The position numbers and the translations under genes were made by a program. The notes beneath the pieces were generated by a model. The model saw only the letters and a list, made by a program, of their open reading frames with translations. It searched no databases and was not told the DNA's origin. This document shows positions 11,832-18,395 of a stretch of 64,000 bases of DNA, one piece after another. The first letter of the stretch is position 1, and each line of letters opens with the position of its first letter. This stretch comes from Cellulomonas fulva (GTDB lineage Bacteria; Actinomycetota; Actinomycetes; Actinomycetales; Cellulomonadaceae), in NCBI RefSeq assembly GCF_018531375.1, contig NZ_JAHBOH010000002.1, positions 372,001 to 436,000 on the forward strand, in the 5' to 3' direction.

Positions 11832-11837
11832 CAGGAT
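11832..11837 (+). promoter_or_regulatory. -10-like element of rpiB
   Basis: CAGGAT ends six bases before ATG 11844, the same spacing and hexamer as at malQ. Confidence 0.5.
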
Positions 11838-11843
11838 GGCGCC

Positions 11844-12290
11844 ATGCGCATCCACATCGGTTCCGACCACGCCGGCTACGAGCTCAAGGTCGCGCTCGTC
11901 GAGCACCTGCAGGCCGCAGGGCACGACGTCGTCGACCACGGCGCGCACACGTACGACGCGCAGGACGACTACCCGCCGTTCTGCTTCGAGACCGGGGAGG
12001 CCGTGGTCGCCGAGCCCGGCTCGCTCGGCATCGTCCTGGGCGGGTCCGGCAACGGCGAGCAGATCGCGGCGAACAAGGTCCGCGGCGTGCGGGCCGCGCT
12101 CGCGTGGAACCTCGAGACCGCCCGCCTGGGCCGCCAGCACAACGACGCGAACGTCGTCGCGATCGGCGCCCGCCAGCACTCGGTGGACGAGGCCACGGAG
12201 CTGGTCGACGCGTTCCTGGCCGAGCCGTTCAGCGGGGACCCGCGCCACCAGCGCCGCATCGACCTCCTGGCGACGTACGAGTCCCGCTGA
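11844..12290 (+). CDS. rpiB: Ribose-5-phosphate isomerase B
   Basis: RpiB interconverts ribose 5-phosphate and ribulose 5-phosphate in the cytoplasmic pentose phosphate pathway. The 148-residue protein starts MRIHIGSDHAGYELK, the phosphate-binding Asp/His region. It has the loop GGSGNGEQIAANK near residue 67, where the actinobacterial subfamily uses Glu as catalytic base instead of the Cys found in enterobacterial RpiB. The QHNDANVVAIGARQ motif is also present. ATG 11844 begins the conserved domain, six bases after a CAGGAT hexamer. It converges with the Eis-like gene, 12 bases apart. No paralogous rpiA is seen in the window. Confidence 0.96.
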   Translation: MRIHIGSDHAGYELKVALVEHLQAAGHDVVDHGAHTYDAQDDYPPFCFETGEAVVAEPGSLGIVLGGSGNGEQIAANKVRGVRAALAWNLETARLGRQHNDANVVAIGARQHSVDEATELVDAFLAEPFSGDPRHQRRIDLLATYESR

Positions 12291-12302
12291 CGCGACGCGG
12301 TC

Positions 12303-13568
12303 CTAGAACACCCAGCTGCACACCGGCGCGAGCGGCCACGAGAAGGCCGTGGCGGTCCGCAGCAGGGCCCCGGGCGTGAGCTCGGTGACCAGGCCGGCGC
12401 GGGCGTAGGCGGCGAGCGAGCGGCCGCCCAGGTACGCGCCGCCGAGCTCGCGCACGTCGAGGCGCAGGTCGGGCTCGTCGTCGGACGGCGTGACCTCGGC
12501 GGCCAGGCCGGCGCCGTCGGCCTCGCCCGTGGTCAGCCGCCAGCGGCGCGCGTTGGCCGGCAGGCGGTCGTCCGTCACCTTGAGGACGACGTCGACGGGC
12601 GCGGCGTAGCGCCGGGCGGTCAGCGCGCGCGGCACGTCCAGCAGGCGCACCCAGACGTTGTCGCCGATCTGCGGGACGGCGGAGCGCGAGTCGAGCAGGA
12701 GCGAGAGCAGGGCGTCGTCCGGTGCCAGCCCGCGCACCGAGACCTCGTGCGTGAGGTCCATGTCCAGCACGAACGACCACAGCCGGTGCGCCGCCGCCGC
12801 GTCGGCCGCGACGGCCTCGCGCACCATGACGGGGTAGCGCGCGCCGGTCTCCGCCCACGTCTCCTTGCGGCGCAGCAGCGCGTACGCGCGCGGCTCGCCG
12901 GCCTCGTCGTGCACCGTGACGATCCGCAGCGGCTCCCCGCCGTCGCGCCACGCGGGCGGGTCGACCACGCGGCCGCGGCGCAGCGCGTCGCTCGACCGCA
13001 GCACCCACCCGGGCCGCCCCGCTCCCGCGGCGGTGTGCAGCGCGTGGACCAGCTCGGTGTGCTCGTCGGGGTCCGCCGTCGCGATCCGGACCGTCAGGGC
13101 GTCGCTGCCGGGGACGTCCCGGAGCCGTGCGCCGCGCGGGACCTTGAGCCGGACGTCGTCGGACGCGCAGCCGTAGCCGAAGCGGCCGTAGATCGCCATC
13201 TCCGCGGCGGTCAGCGCCGAGACCGGCTCGCCGCGCTCGAGCGACCGCGTGAAGTGGGCGTCCATCATGGCCGTGAGCAGCCCGCGACGTCGCTCGTCGG
13301 GCCGGACCCCCACCCAGGTGAGGCCTGCGCAGGCCACCTCGCCGCCCGGCACGGGCAGGTCGAAGTCGTACGACGCGTGCACGGCGGCGAGCGTGCCGTC
13401 GGGTCGCTCGACGGCGACCGTGCGGTCCCACTCGAGCTGGTCGGGGACGATCTCGCTCGTCGCGGCGTCGGGCTCGTACGCGAACGCGAGGTGGTCGACG
13501 GCCAGCAGCTCGGGCTTGCGCTCGCGGGGCACGGCGACGACGCGGTACCCGTCCGGGAGAGGAGTCAT
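12303..13568 (-). CDS. Eis-type GNAT N-acetyltransferase
   Basis: This 421-residue protein has the three-part Eis architecture: an N-terminal GNAT domain, a second degenerate GNAT domain and a C-terminal sterol-carrier-like domain. The acetyl-CoA loop is visible as VGVRPDERRRGLLTAMM near residue 88, followed by AEMAIYGRFGYG with the conserved Tyr used as general acid. The protein ends in Phe, as Eis proteins do; the terminal carboxylate acts as base. Mycobacterial Eis acetylates multiple amines of aminoglycosides and some protein lysines. The native substrate here cannot be told from sequence. ATG 13568 has CACCAT six bases upstream, a leaderless-type spacing. Confidence 0.88.
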   Translation of the reverse strand: MTPLPDGYRVVAVPRERKPELLAVDHLAFAYEPDAATSEIVPDQLEWDRTVAVERPDGTLAAVHASYDFDLPVPGGEVACAGLTWVGVRPDERRRGLLTAMMDAHFTRSLERGEPVSALTAAEMAIYGRFGYGCASDDVRLKVPRGARLRDVPGSDALTVRIATADPDEHTELVHALHTAAGAGRPGWVLRSSDALRRGRVVDPPAWRDGGEPLRIVTVHDEAGEPRAYALLRRKETWAETGARYPVMVREAVAADAAAAHRLWSFVLDMDLTHEVSVRGLAPDDALLSLLLDSRSAVPQIGDNVWVRLLDVPRALTARRYAAPVDVVLKVTDDRLPANARRWRLTTGEADGAGLAAEVTPSDDEPDLRLDVRELGGAYLGGRSLAAYARAGLVTELTPGALLRTATAFSWPLAPVCSWVF

Positions 13569-13574
13569 GCGCCC

Positions 13575-13580
13575 ATGGTG
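13575..13580 (-). promoter_or_regulatory. -10-like element of the Eis-like gene
   Basis: CACCAT on the minus strand ends six bases before ATG 13568. It is a weaker match (A at position 2, T at position 6) but keeps the recurrent spacing. Confidence 0.35.
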
Positions 13581-13628
13581 GCGTCCGGGCAGCCGGGCTG
13601 CCCAGCGCTTTCTGGGCGACGGCGGCGG

Positions 13629-13964
13629 TCAGGCGTCGTCGTCCGGGAACCAGATCGCCCGGCGCAGCGCGACCCGCGTCCCGTCGGGCACCAGCGGCGT
13701 GCCCTCGCCCCGCAGCTCGACGAGCGCGCGCGCCAGGTGCCGCGCGGGCGGCGCCCCCGACGCGTTGACGACGCGCCACCACGGCACCCCCGAGCCGGCC
13801 CGCGCCATCACCTGCCCCACCTGCCGCGGACCGCCGCGGGCGGGCTCGCCGGCCGCGACGAACCGCTCCGCGACGACCTCCGCCACCGTCCCGTACGTCA
13901 TCGCCCGGCCCGCGGGGATGCTCGCGACCAGGTCGAGCACGGCCTCCAGGTACGTCTCGTCCAC
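13629..13964 (-). CDS. Alkyltransferase-like protein (MGMT/ATL family)
   Basis: This 111-residue protein is the DNA-binding domain of O6-methylguanine-DNA methyltransferases. The methyl-acceptor motif Pro-Cys-His-Arg is replaced by PWWRVVN (about residue 57), so it cannot accept an alkyl group. ATL proteins bind O6-alkylguanine and flag the lesion for nucleotide excision repair. The helix-turn-helix and arginine-finger region (GPRQVGQVMAR) is intact. GTG 13964 is the first start before the conserved YLEAVLDLVASIP helix. The gene lies 18 bases after an LLM oxidoreductase and 60 bases before the Eis-like gene, all on the minus strand, so an operon is possible. Confidence 0.9.
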   Translation of the reverse strand: MDETYLEAVLDLVASIPAGRAMTYGTVAEVVAERFVAAGEPARGGPRQVGQVMARAGSGVPWWRVVNASGAPPARHLARALVELRGEGTPLVPDGTRVALRRAIWFPDDDA

Positions 13965-13982
13965 GACGGGAGCCTGCCCTGC

Positions 13983-15023
13983 TCAGCCGTCCTCGCGCAG
14001 CACCTCGGCCACGGCGGGCAGGGTCCGCGGGTCGCCCTGCACGACGAGCGTCGTGATCGCGGTCGCGCGCCACGCGGGCAGCTGGGCCCGCACGTCGTCG
14101 GGCGTCCCGACGAGCGCGACGTCCCGCACGAGCTCGAGCGGCACGGCGGCGGCGGCCCGTTCCTTGTCCCCGGCCAGGTAGTGCGCCTGGATCTCGTCGC
14201 ACACCTCCGTGTACCCCAGCCGGTCGAGCACGTTGCGGTGGAAGTTCGCGCCCTTGGCGCCCATGCCTCCGGCGTACAGCGCGACGAAGGGGCGCACCTG
14301 GTCGGCGGCGGACTCCTGGCTGTCGCCGAGGACCACGGGCACGGGGCACACGACCTCGAAGCCCTCGGTGCCGCGCCCGTCGGTGCGGGCCGCGAAGCCC
14401 TCGGCGAGCAGCGAGCGGTACTCGCCGTCCATCCGCGGGGAGTAGAACATCGGCAGCCAGCCGTCGGCGACCTCCGCGGCGAGGGCGACGTTGCGCGGGC
14501 CCTCGGCGGCCAGGTGGATCGGCAGGTCCGCACGCAGCGGGTGCACCGTCGGCCTGAGCGCCTTGCCGAGCCCGGCGCCCTCGTCGGACGGCAGGGGGAG
14601 GCGGTAGAAGGCGCCGTCGTACGTCACGGGCGCCTCGCGGGCGAGCACCTGGCGGACCACCGCGACGAACTCGCGCGTGCGGGCCAGCGGCCGCGGGTAG
14701 GGCGCGCCGTACCAGCCCTCGACGACCTGCGGCCCGGACGCGCCCAGGCCCAGGACGAACCGGCCCCCGGACAGGTGGTCGAGCGTCAGCGCCGCCATCG
14801 CCGTCGCGGTGGGCGTGCGCGCGGAGATCTGCGCGATCGCCGTGCCCAGCCGCACGCTCGTCGTGCGCGAGCCCCACCAGGCGAGCGGGGTGAACGCGTC
14901 CGAGCCGTACGCCTCGGACGTCCACACCGAGTCGAAGCCAAGCCGCTCGGCGGCGAGCACCGTCTCGAGGGCGCCTGGCGGAGGCCCCGCGGACCAGTAC
15001 CCCAACGAGTAGCCCAGCCGCAT
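13983..15023 (-). CDS. LLM class F420-dependent oxidoreductase
   Basis: This is a 346-residue luciferase-like monooxygenase-fold enzyme of the F420-binding subgroup. Visible signatures are the N-terminal MRLGYSLGYW strand, SVRLGTAIAQISARTP, and TLDHLSGGRFVLGLGASGPQ, typical of Rv3520c-like proteins. These cytoplasmic enzymes pass hydride between F420H2 and a substrate that the sequence does not reveal. The start is ATG 15023, preceded by a GGGAGG Shine-Dalgarno at a five-base spacing. A second LLM enzyme and an F420-dependent dehydrogenase lie at 29.5 and 56.5 kb, so F420 use is well represented. It is divergent from the NUDIX gene. Confidence 0.85.
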   Translation of the reverse strand: MRLGYSLGYWSAGPPPGALETVLAAERLGFDSVWTSEAYGSDAFTPLAWWGSRTTSVRLGTAIAQISARTPTATAMAALTLDHLSGGRFVLGLGASGPQVVEGWYGAPYPRPLARTREFVAVVRQVLAREAPVTYDGAFYRLPLPSDEGAGLGKALRPTVHPLRADLPIHLAAEGPRNVALAAEVADGWLPMFYSPRMDGEYRSLLAEGFAARTDGRGTEGFEVVCPVPVVLGDSQESAADQVRPFVALYAGGMGAKGANFHRNVLDRLGYTEVCDEIQAHYLAGDKERAAAAVPLELVRDVALVGTPDDVRAQLPAWRATAITTLVVQGDPRTLPAVAEVLREDG

Positions 15024-15106
15024 CCATGCCTCCCGTGGTGTCGCGCCGCGTCGGTGCGGCCCGGTCAGGTTACCGGCCGGTACCCGACGGCCCGGCGGGT
15101 GCGGCC

Positions 15107-15112
15107 TAGACT
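15107..15112 (+). promoter_or_regulatory. -10-like element of the NUDIX gene
   Basis: TAGACT ends six bases before GTG 15119, with no ribosome binding site between them. It fits the TANNNT actinobacterial -10 consensus. Confidence 0.55.
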
Positions 15113-15118
15113 CGGCAC

Positions 15119-15697
15119 GTGGGGTCGCAGCGGGTCGTCCGGGTTGCTGCGTACGGCGTGCTGGCCCGGCCCGGCCCGGCGGGGCCCGAGGTGCTGCTCG
15201 TGCGCGCGAGCATCCGCTCCGACGTCCCGGGCACCTGGTGGCTGCCGGGCGGCGGGGTCGAGTTCGGGGAGAGCCCGGAGCGCGCCGTCGTCCGCGAGGT
15301 CGCGGAGGAGACCGGGCTCACCGCGCGCGTCGTCGGCGCGCCCGTCGTCGTCTCCGACGTCATGGACGTCCGGGGCAAGGGCGTCGTCGTCCACTCGGTC
15401 CGTCTCTGCTACCCGCTCGAGCTCGTCGGGGGAGCGCAGCGGCCGGAGGTCGACGGCACGTCCGACGACCTGGCGTGGGTCGCGCTCGCTGAGGTCGGCG
15501 CCCTGCCGACGCTGCCGTTCGTGCCGCGGGCCCTGCACGGGCTCGGCCCCGAGCTGGTCGGCGGTACCGAGCTGGTCGGCGCGTTCCTGCCGGATGGCGC
15601 TCCGCCGCCCGACGAGGACACGGTTCTCGTCGTCGAGGCGGGACGGGTGCGCGTCGAGGCGCGGTCGGCGCCGGGCGACGCGCCGCCTCAGCCGTGA
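15119..15697 (+). CDS. NUDIX hydrolase
   Basis: This 192-residue NUDIX hydrolase has the full catalytic box: Gly at the start of GGGVEFGESPERAVV followed by REVAEETGL, matching GX5EX7REUXEEXGU near residues 40-62. It should bind Mg2+ through the Glu cluster and cleave a nucleoside diphosphate linked to another group; the substrate is not evident. The C-terminal ~40 residues are Pro/Glu/Val-rich and not part of the fold. GTG 15119 follows a TAGACT hexamer by six bases and no upstream in-frame start looks better. It converges with cysE, and the 16-base tandem repeats at 15716-15763 occupy the spacer. Confidence 0.88.
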   Translation: MGSQRVVRVAAYGVLARPGPAGPEVLLVRASIRSDVPGTWWLPGGGVEFGESPERAVVREVAEETGLTARVVGAPVVVSDVMDVRGKGVVVHSVRLCYPLELVGGAQRPEVDGTSDDLAWVALAEVGALPTLPFVPRALHGLGPELVGGTELVGAFLPDGAPPPDEDTVLVVEAGRVRVEARSAPGDAPPQP

Positions 15698-15715
15698 GCC
15701 GCCGCGGCCCGAGGC

Positions 15716-15763
15716 CGCCTCAGACGTAGATCGCCTCAGACGTCGATCGCCTCAGATGTAGAT
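15716..15763. repeat. Three tandem 16-base copies of the cysE gene end
   Basis: Three 16-base units (15716-15731, 15732-15747, 15748-15763) differ by one or two bases. Read on the minus strand, each carries a GAT(C)TAC/GAC-ATC/GTC-TGA type end, so the last codons and stop of cysE are repeated twice more downstream. The first unit in the cysE direction contains the real stop at 15752-15754. Confidence 0.8.
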
Positions 15764-16336
15764 CGCGGGGTCGTCGACCTCGGCGTCGAAGGGAGCGGCG
15801 ACGCTGCGCCGGCGGATCTGGGCGGGCACGCCGACCGCGATCGCACCGGCGGGCACGTCGTGGATGACCACCGCGTTGGCGCCCACCTGCACACCGTCGC
15901 CGATCCACACCGGACCGAGGATCTTGGCGCCCGCACCGACCACGACGTGGTCGCCGAGCGTGGGGTGGCGCTTCCCGTGGCGCATCGACTTGCCGCCGAG
16001 CGTCGACCCGTGGAACAGCACCACGTCGTCGCCGACCTCGGCCGTCTCGCCGATCACGACGCCCATGCCGTGGTCGATGAACAGACGCCGCCCCAGACGT
16101 GCGCCGGGGTGGATCTCGATGCCGGTCAGCGCGCGGACCAGCTGCGAGAGCAGGCGCGCGGGCAGGCGCAGCCCGGGCTCGCGCCACATCGCGTGGGCGA
16201 CCCGGTAGGTCCACACCGCGTGCACGCCGGGGTACGCGAGCGCGACCTCGAGCAGCGAGCGTGCCGCGGGGTCGCGGCGGCGCGCGGCCTCGAGGTCCTC
16301 GCGGAAGGTGGCGGCGAAGTGGCGCAGCGGGGGCAT
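15752..16336 (-). CDS. cysE: Serine O-acetyltransferase
   Basis: CysE acetylates L-serine with acetyl-CoA to give O-acetylserine, the substrate of CysK. The 194-residue length matches the short EpsC/CysE type that lacks most of the enterobacterial N-terminal helical domain. After the helical start ([16 protein letters not shown]), the left-handed beta-helix begins at [21 protein letters not shown]. The active-site stretch [18 protein letters not shown] holds the conserved His residues. The C-terminal tail after the helix is acidic and ends AIYI, as CysE tails that dock into CysK commonly do. It follows cysK by 88 bases with a perfect 17-bp hairpin between them, so it is probably co-transcribed. 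Confidence 0.95.
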   Translation of the reverse strand: MPPLRHFAATFREDLEAARRRDPAARSLLEVALAYPGVHAVWTYRVAHAMWREPGLRLPARLLSQLVRALTGIEIHPGARLGRRLFIDHGMGVVIGETAEVGDDVVLFHGSTLGGKSMRHGKRHPTLGDHVVVGAGAKILGPVWIGDGVQVGANAVVIHDVPAGAIAVGVPAQIRRRSVAAPFDAEVDDPAIYI

Positions 16337-16381
16337 GGGACCTGGCTCTCGGGTGGTGGTGCGGGGGGACGGGCCGGAGCG

Positions 16382-16419
16382 CGCCGTCCCCCGGCCGCGG
16401 TGGCGGCCGGGGGACGGCG
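16382..16419 (-). promoter_or_regulatory. Perfect 17-bp stem-loop between cysK and cysE
   Basis: Arms at 16382-16398 and 16403-16419 are fully complementary around a 4-base loop. The hairpin begins five bases after the cysK stop and no T-run follows. It could be a partial terminator or an mRNA-stabilising element that sets the cysK:cysE ratio. Confidence 0.7.
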
Positions 16420-16424
16420 ACCGG

Positions 16425-17360
16425 TCAGTCGAGCAGGTCGGCGTAGAGCACCGTCGACAGGTAGCGCTCGCCGAAGGACGGGATGACCGCGACGATCAGC
16501 TTGCCCGCGTTCTCGGGGCGCTCGGCGAGCTGCTTGGCTGCGTACAGCGCGGCGCCGGAGGAGATCCCGACGAGCAGGCCCTCCTCGGCGGCGGCGCGGC
16601 GCGCGTACGTCACGGCCGTCTCGGCGTCCACGTCGATGACCTCGTCGTACACCGTGGTGTCGAGGATCTCGGGGACGAAGTTGGCCCCGAGACCCTGGAT
16701 CTTGTGCGGGCCGGGCTGGCCGCCGTTGAGGATCGGGGACTCGGCCGGCTCGACCGCGACGATCTTGACGTCGGGCTTGCGCTCCTTGAGCACCTGGCCG
16801 ACGCCCGTGATGGTGCCGCCCGTGCCGATGCCCGCGACGAGGATGTCGATCTTGCCGTCGGTGTCCGCCCAGATCTCCTCGGCCGTCGTGCGGCGGTGGA
16901 TCGCCGGGTTGGCCTCGTTGGCGAACTGGCGGGCCAGGATCGCGCCCTCACGCTCGGCGGCGACCTCGTTGGCGCGGTTGACGGCACCCTTCATGCCCTC
17001 GCCCGCGGGGGTGAGGATGAGCTCGGCGCCGAACGCCCGCAGCAGCGCACGCCGCTCCTTGGACATCGACTCGGGCATGGTCAGCACGACCTTGTAGCCG
17101 CGCGCGGCGCCGACGAACGCGAGCGCGATGCCGGTGTTGCCCGACGTCGCCTCGACGATCGTGCCGCCGGGCTTGAGGTCCCCGGACTCCTCGGCCGCGT
17201 CGATGATCGCGACGCCGATGCGGTCCTTGACCGAGTTGGCGGGGTTGTAGAACTCGAGCTTGCCGACGACCGTGGCGGGGGCGCCGTCGGTGATCTTGTT
17301 GATGCGGACCAGCGGCGTGTTGCCGATGAGCGCGGTCGCGTCGTCGTAGATGCGTGCCAT
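16425..17360 (-). CDS. cysK: Cysteine synthase A (O-acetylserine sulfhydrylase)
   Basis: CysK makes L-cysteine from O-acetylserine and sulfide, using PLP. The 311-residue protein shows the PLP lysine in [11 protein letters not shown] (Lys about 44), the substrate loop [13 protein letters not shown], and the phosphate-binding [12 protein letters not shown] near residue 176. The C-terminal [14 protein letters not shown] motif is also typical. The start is ATG 17360 after a GAAGAGGA Shine-Dalgarno. About 220 bases of untranslated region separate it from a Cys-rich 23-codon leader ORF, suggesting cysteine-responsive control. cysE follows on the same strand. Confidence 0.97.
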   Translation of the reverse strand: MARIYDDATALIGNTPLVRINKITDGAPATVVGKLEFYNPANSVKDRIGVAIIDAAEESGDLKPGGTIVEATSGNTGIALAFVGAARGYKVVLTMPESMSKERRALLRAFGAELILTPAGEGMKGAVNRANEVAAEREGAILARQFANEANPAIHRRTTAEEIWADTDGKIDILVAGIGTGGTITGVGQVLKERKPDVKIVAVEPAESPILNGGQPGPHKIQGLGANFVPEILDTTVYDEVIDVDAETAVTYARRAAAEEGLLVGISSGAALYAAKQLAERPENAGKLIVAVIPSFGERYLSTVLYADLLD

Positions 17361-17440
17361 GGTTCCTCTTCGGTCGAGCCGACGCGGGTGGTCGGCGGTG
17401 GGGGTGTCGTCGTGCTGAGGACGGGGTCTCCGCAGGGCCG

Positions 17441-17492
17441 TTCCTGCGGTCTGTGCCTGCGGTCCGTGCCTGCTGTCCGTGCCTGCTGTCCG
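17441..17492. repeat. Four-copy 13-base tandem array in the cysK leader
   Basis: Four consecutive 13-base units (17441-17453, 17454-17466, 17467-17479, 17480-17492) follow the pattern TGCCTGCNGTCCG; the last two are identical. They lie in the transcribed region between the leader peptide and cysK, downstream of the inverted repeat at 17514-17579. Confidence 0.85.
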
Positions 17493-17513
17493 TGCAGAGC
17501 CGGCCGCCGGGGC

Positions 17514-17579
17514 GAGCGCTGGTGCACAGGGACGATCCTCACCCAGGGGTGGTGTCGTCGCGCGCGGGAGCCAGCGCTC
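17514..17579 (-). promoter_or_regulatory. Inverted repeat overlapping the Cys-leader stop (candidate attenuator stem)
   Basis: The nine-base arms CCAGCGCTC (17571-17579) and GAGCGCTGG (17514-17522) are perfectly complementary. In the mRNA the first arm starts inside the stop codon of the leader peptide. A ribosome stalled at the terminal Cys codons or at the stop would cover this arm and free the second arm. The competing structure has not been folded. Confidence 0.5.
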
Positions 17580-17650
17580 TACCGACAGCGACAACAGGGC
17601 GCCACGAGGGCGCGCGGGAAGGAGGCGGGGACGGACGTCCGCTCGCTCAT
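17579..17650 (-). CDS. Cys-rich leader peptide upstream of cysK (23 aa)
   Basis: A 23-codon ORF starts at ATG 17650 with an excellent GGGAGGAG Shine-Dalgarno four bases upstream. It ends in Ala-Pro-Cys-Cys-Arg-Cys-Arg-stop, using TGT and TGC codons. Three Cys codons among the last five are far above the background for this genome. The ORF lies between a promoter-like sequence (17694-17723) and cysK, on the same strand. This is the layout of polycysteine leader peptides that control sulfur-assimilation operons by ribosome stalling in mycobacteria and other actinobacteria. It was missed as a gene because it is short. The peptide itself probably has no function beyond sensing Cys-tRNA supply, which is an inference. 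Confidence 0.75.
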   Translation of the reverse strand: MSERTSVPASFPRALVAPCCRCR

Positions 17651-17693
17651 CGTTCTCCTCCCGGGGCGGCCGGTGCCGGCCGCGAACGTGGTG

Positions 17694-17723
17694 ACGCTAG
17701 CGTCAACGGGAACCCGAGCGCAA
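17694..17723 (-). promoter_or_regulatory. Promoter of the cys leader-cysK-cysE unit
   Basis: On the minus strand TTGCGC (17723-17718) and TAGCGT (17699-17694) are separated by 18 bases, a reasonable housekeeping -35/-10 pair. Transcription would start near 17687, about 37 bases before the leader ATG at 17650. Confidence 0.55.
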
Positions 17724-17826
17724 AGGTTCCCGCGCCTCGGACGGTCTCCCGGGCCGTGACGCACGACGCCCGCCGGGCCGCGGCGGGAGCCGTGGCCGGG
17801 CGGGCGTCGTCGGAGGCGGGACGAGG

Positions 17827-18222
17827 TCAGCTGCCCTGCTTCTTCACGGTGAGGGTCACGACGGTCCCGACGGGCACGACGCCCTCGATCGGGTCCTGGT
17901 CGACGACGAGCCAGGTGGTGTCCTCGTCGGGCGTGACCTCGTTGCCGTCGGCGTCCACGGCCTTGGCCTCGAGGCCGCGCAGGCCGAGGGTGTCGATGGC
18001 GGTCTGCAGCTGCACGTACGTGATGTCGAGGACCTCGACCTCCGTGGGGGAGGCGGTGTCCTGCGGCGTGGCGTCGGCGTCGGCCATGTCGGTGGCCGAA
18101 GCCGTGGCGCTGGTGCCCGTGGTCGCGTCGGACGACTCGTCGGACGAGTCGTCGGAGCAGCCGGCCGCGAGGGCGGCCACCGCGACGAGGGCGACGACGG
18201 AACGGATGACGGACGACTTCAT
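17827..18222 (-). CDS. PASTA-domain lipoprotein
   Basis: This 131-residue protein begins with a lipoprotein signal ending in the lipobox LAAGC (Cys about residue 22). An acidic Ser/Thr/Asp linker of about 40 residues follows. The C-terminal ~70 residues form one PASTA domain: a strand and helix (VQLQTAIDTLGLRGLEAKAVD), then the strands WLVVDQDPIEGVVPVGTVVTLTVKK, whose DQDPxxGxxVxxGxxVxLxV pattern is diagnostic. PASTA domains usually bind peptidoglycan or lipid II on Ser/Thr kinases and penicillin-binding proteins; a stand-alone lipoprotein version could act in wall sensing or docking. ATG 18222 begins the signal peptide. It lies 104 bases before the cys promoter on the same strand, with no obvious functional link. 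Confidence 0.85.
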   Translation of the reverse strand: MKSSVIRSVVALVAVAALAAGCSDDSSDESSDATTGTSATASATDMADADATPQDTASPTEVEVLDITYVQLQTAIDTLGLRGLEAKAVDADGNEVTPDEDTTWLVVDQDPIEGVVPVGTVVTLTVKKQGS

Positions 18223-18395
18223 AGCGGAGGTATCCCCTTGTGGCATGCGTGGTGAGTGTGCTGGTGCGAGAGCGCGGCGCCGAGCGCCGCGCGAGCGGGC
18301 GCGGAGGCCCGGCGACCTCTCGACCCTAGGTGCCGCCACCCACACCGGTCGCCGTCATTTCCGACGTTCCGGGAGGAACCGGACCGTCTCGCGCG

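Noticed and set aside
17354..17550. Cys-rich translation on the plus strand opposite the cysK leader
   Set aside because: It results from the 13-base repeats read in the wrong direction and has no start signal or conserved features; the real leader is on the minus strand.
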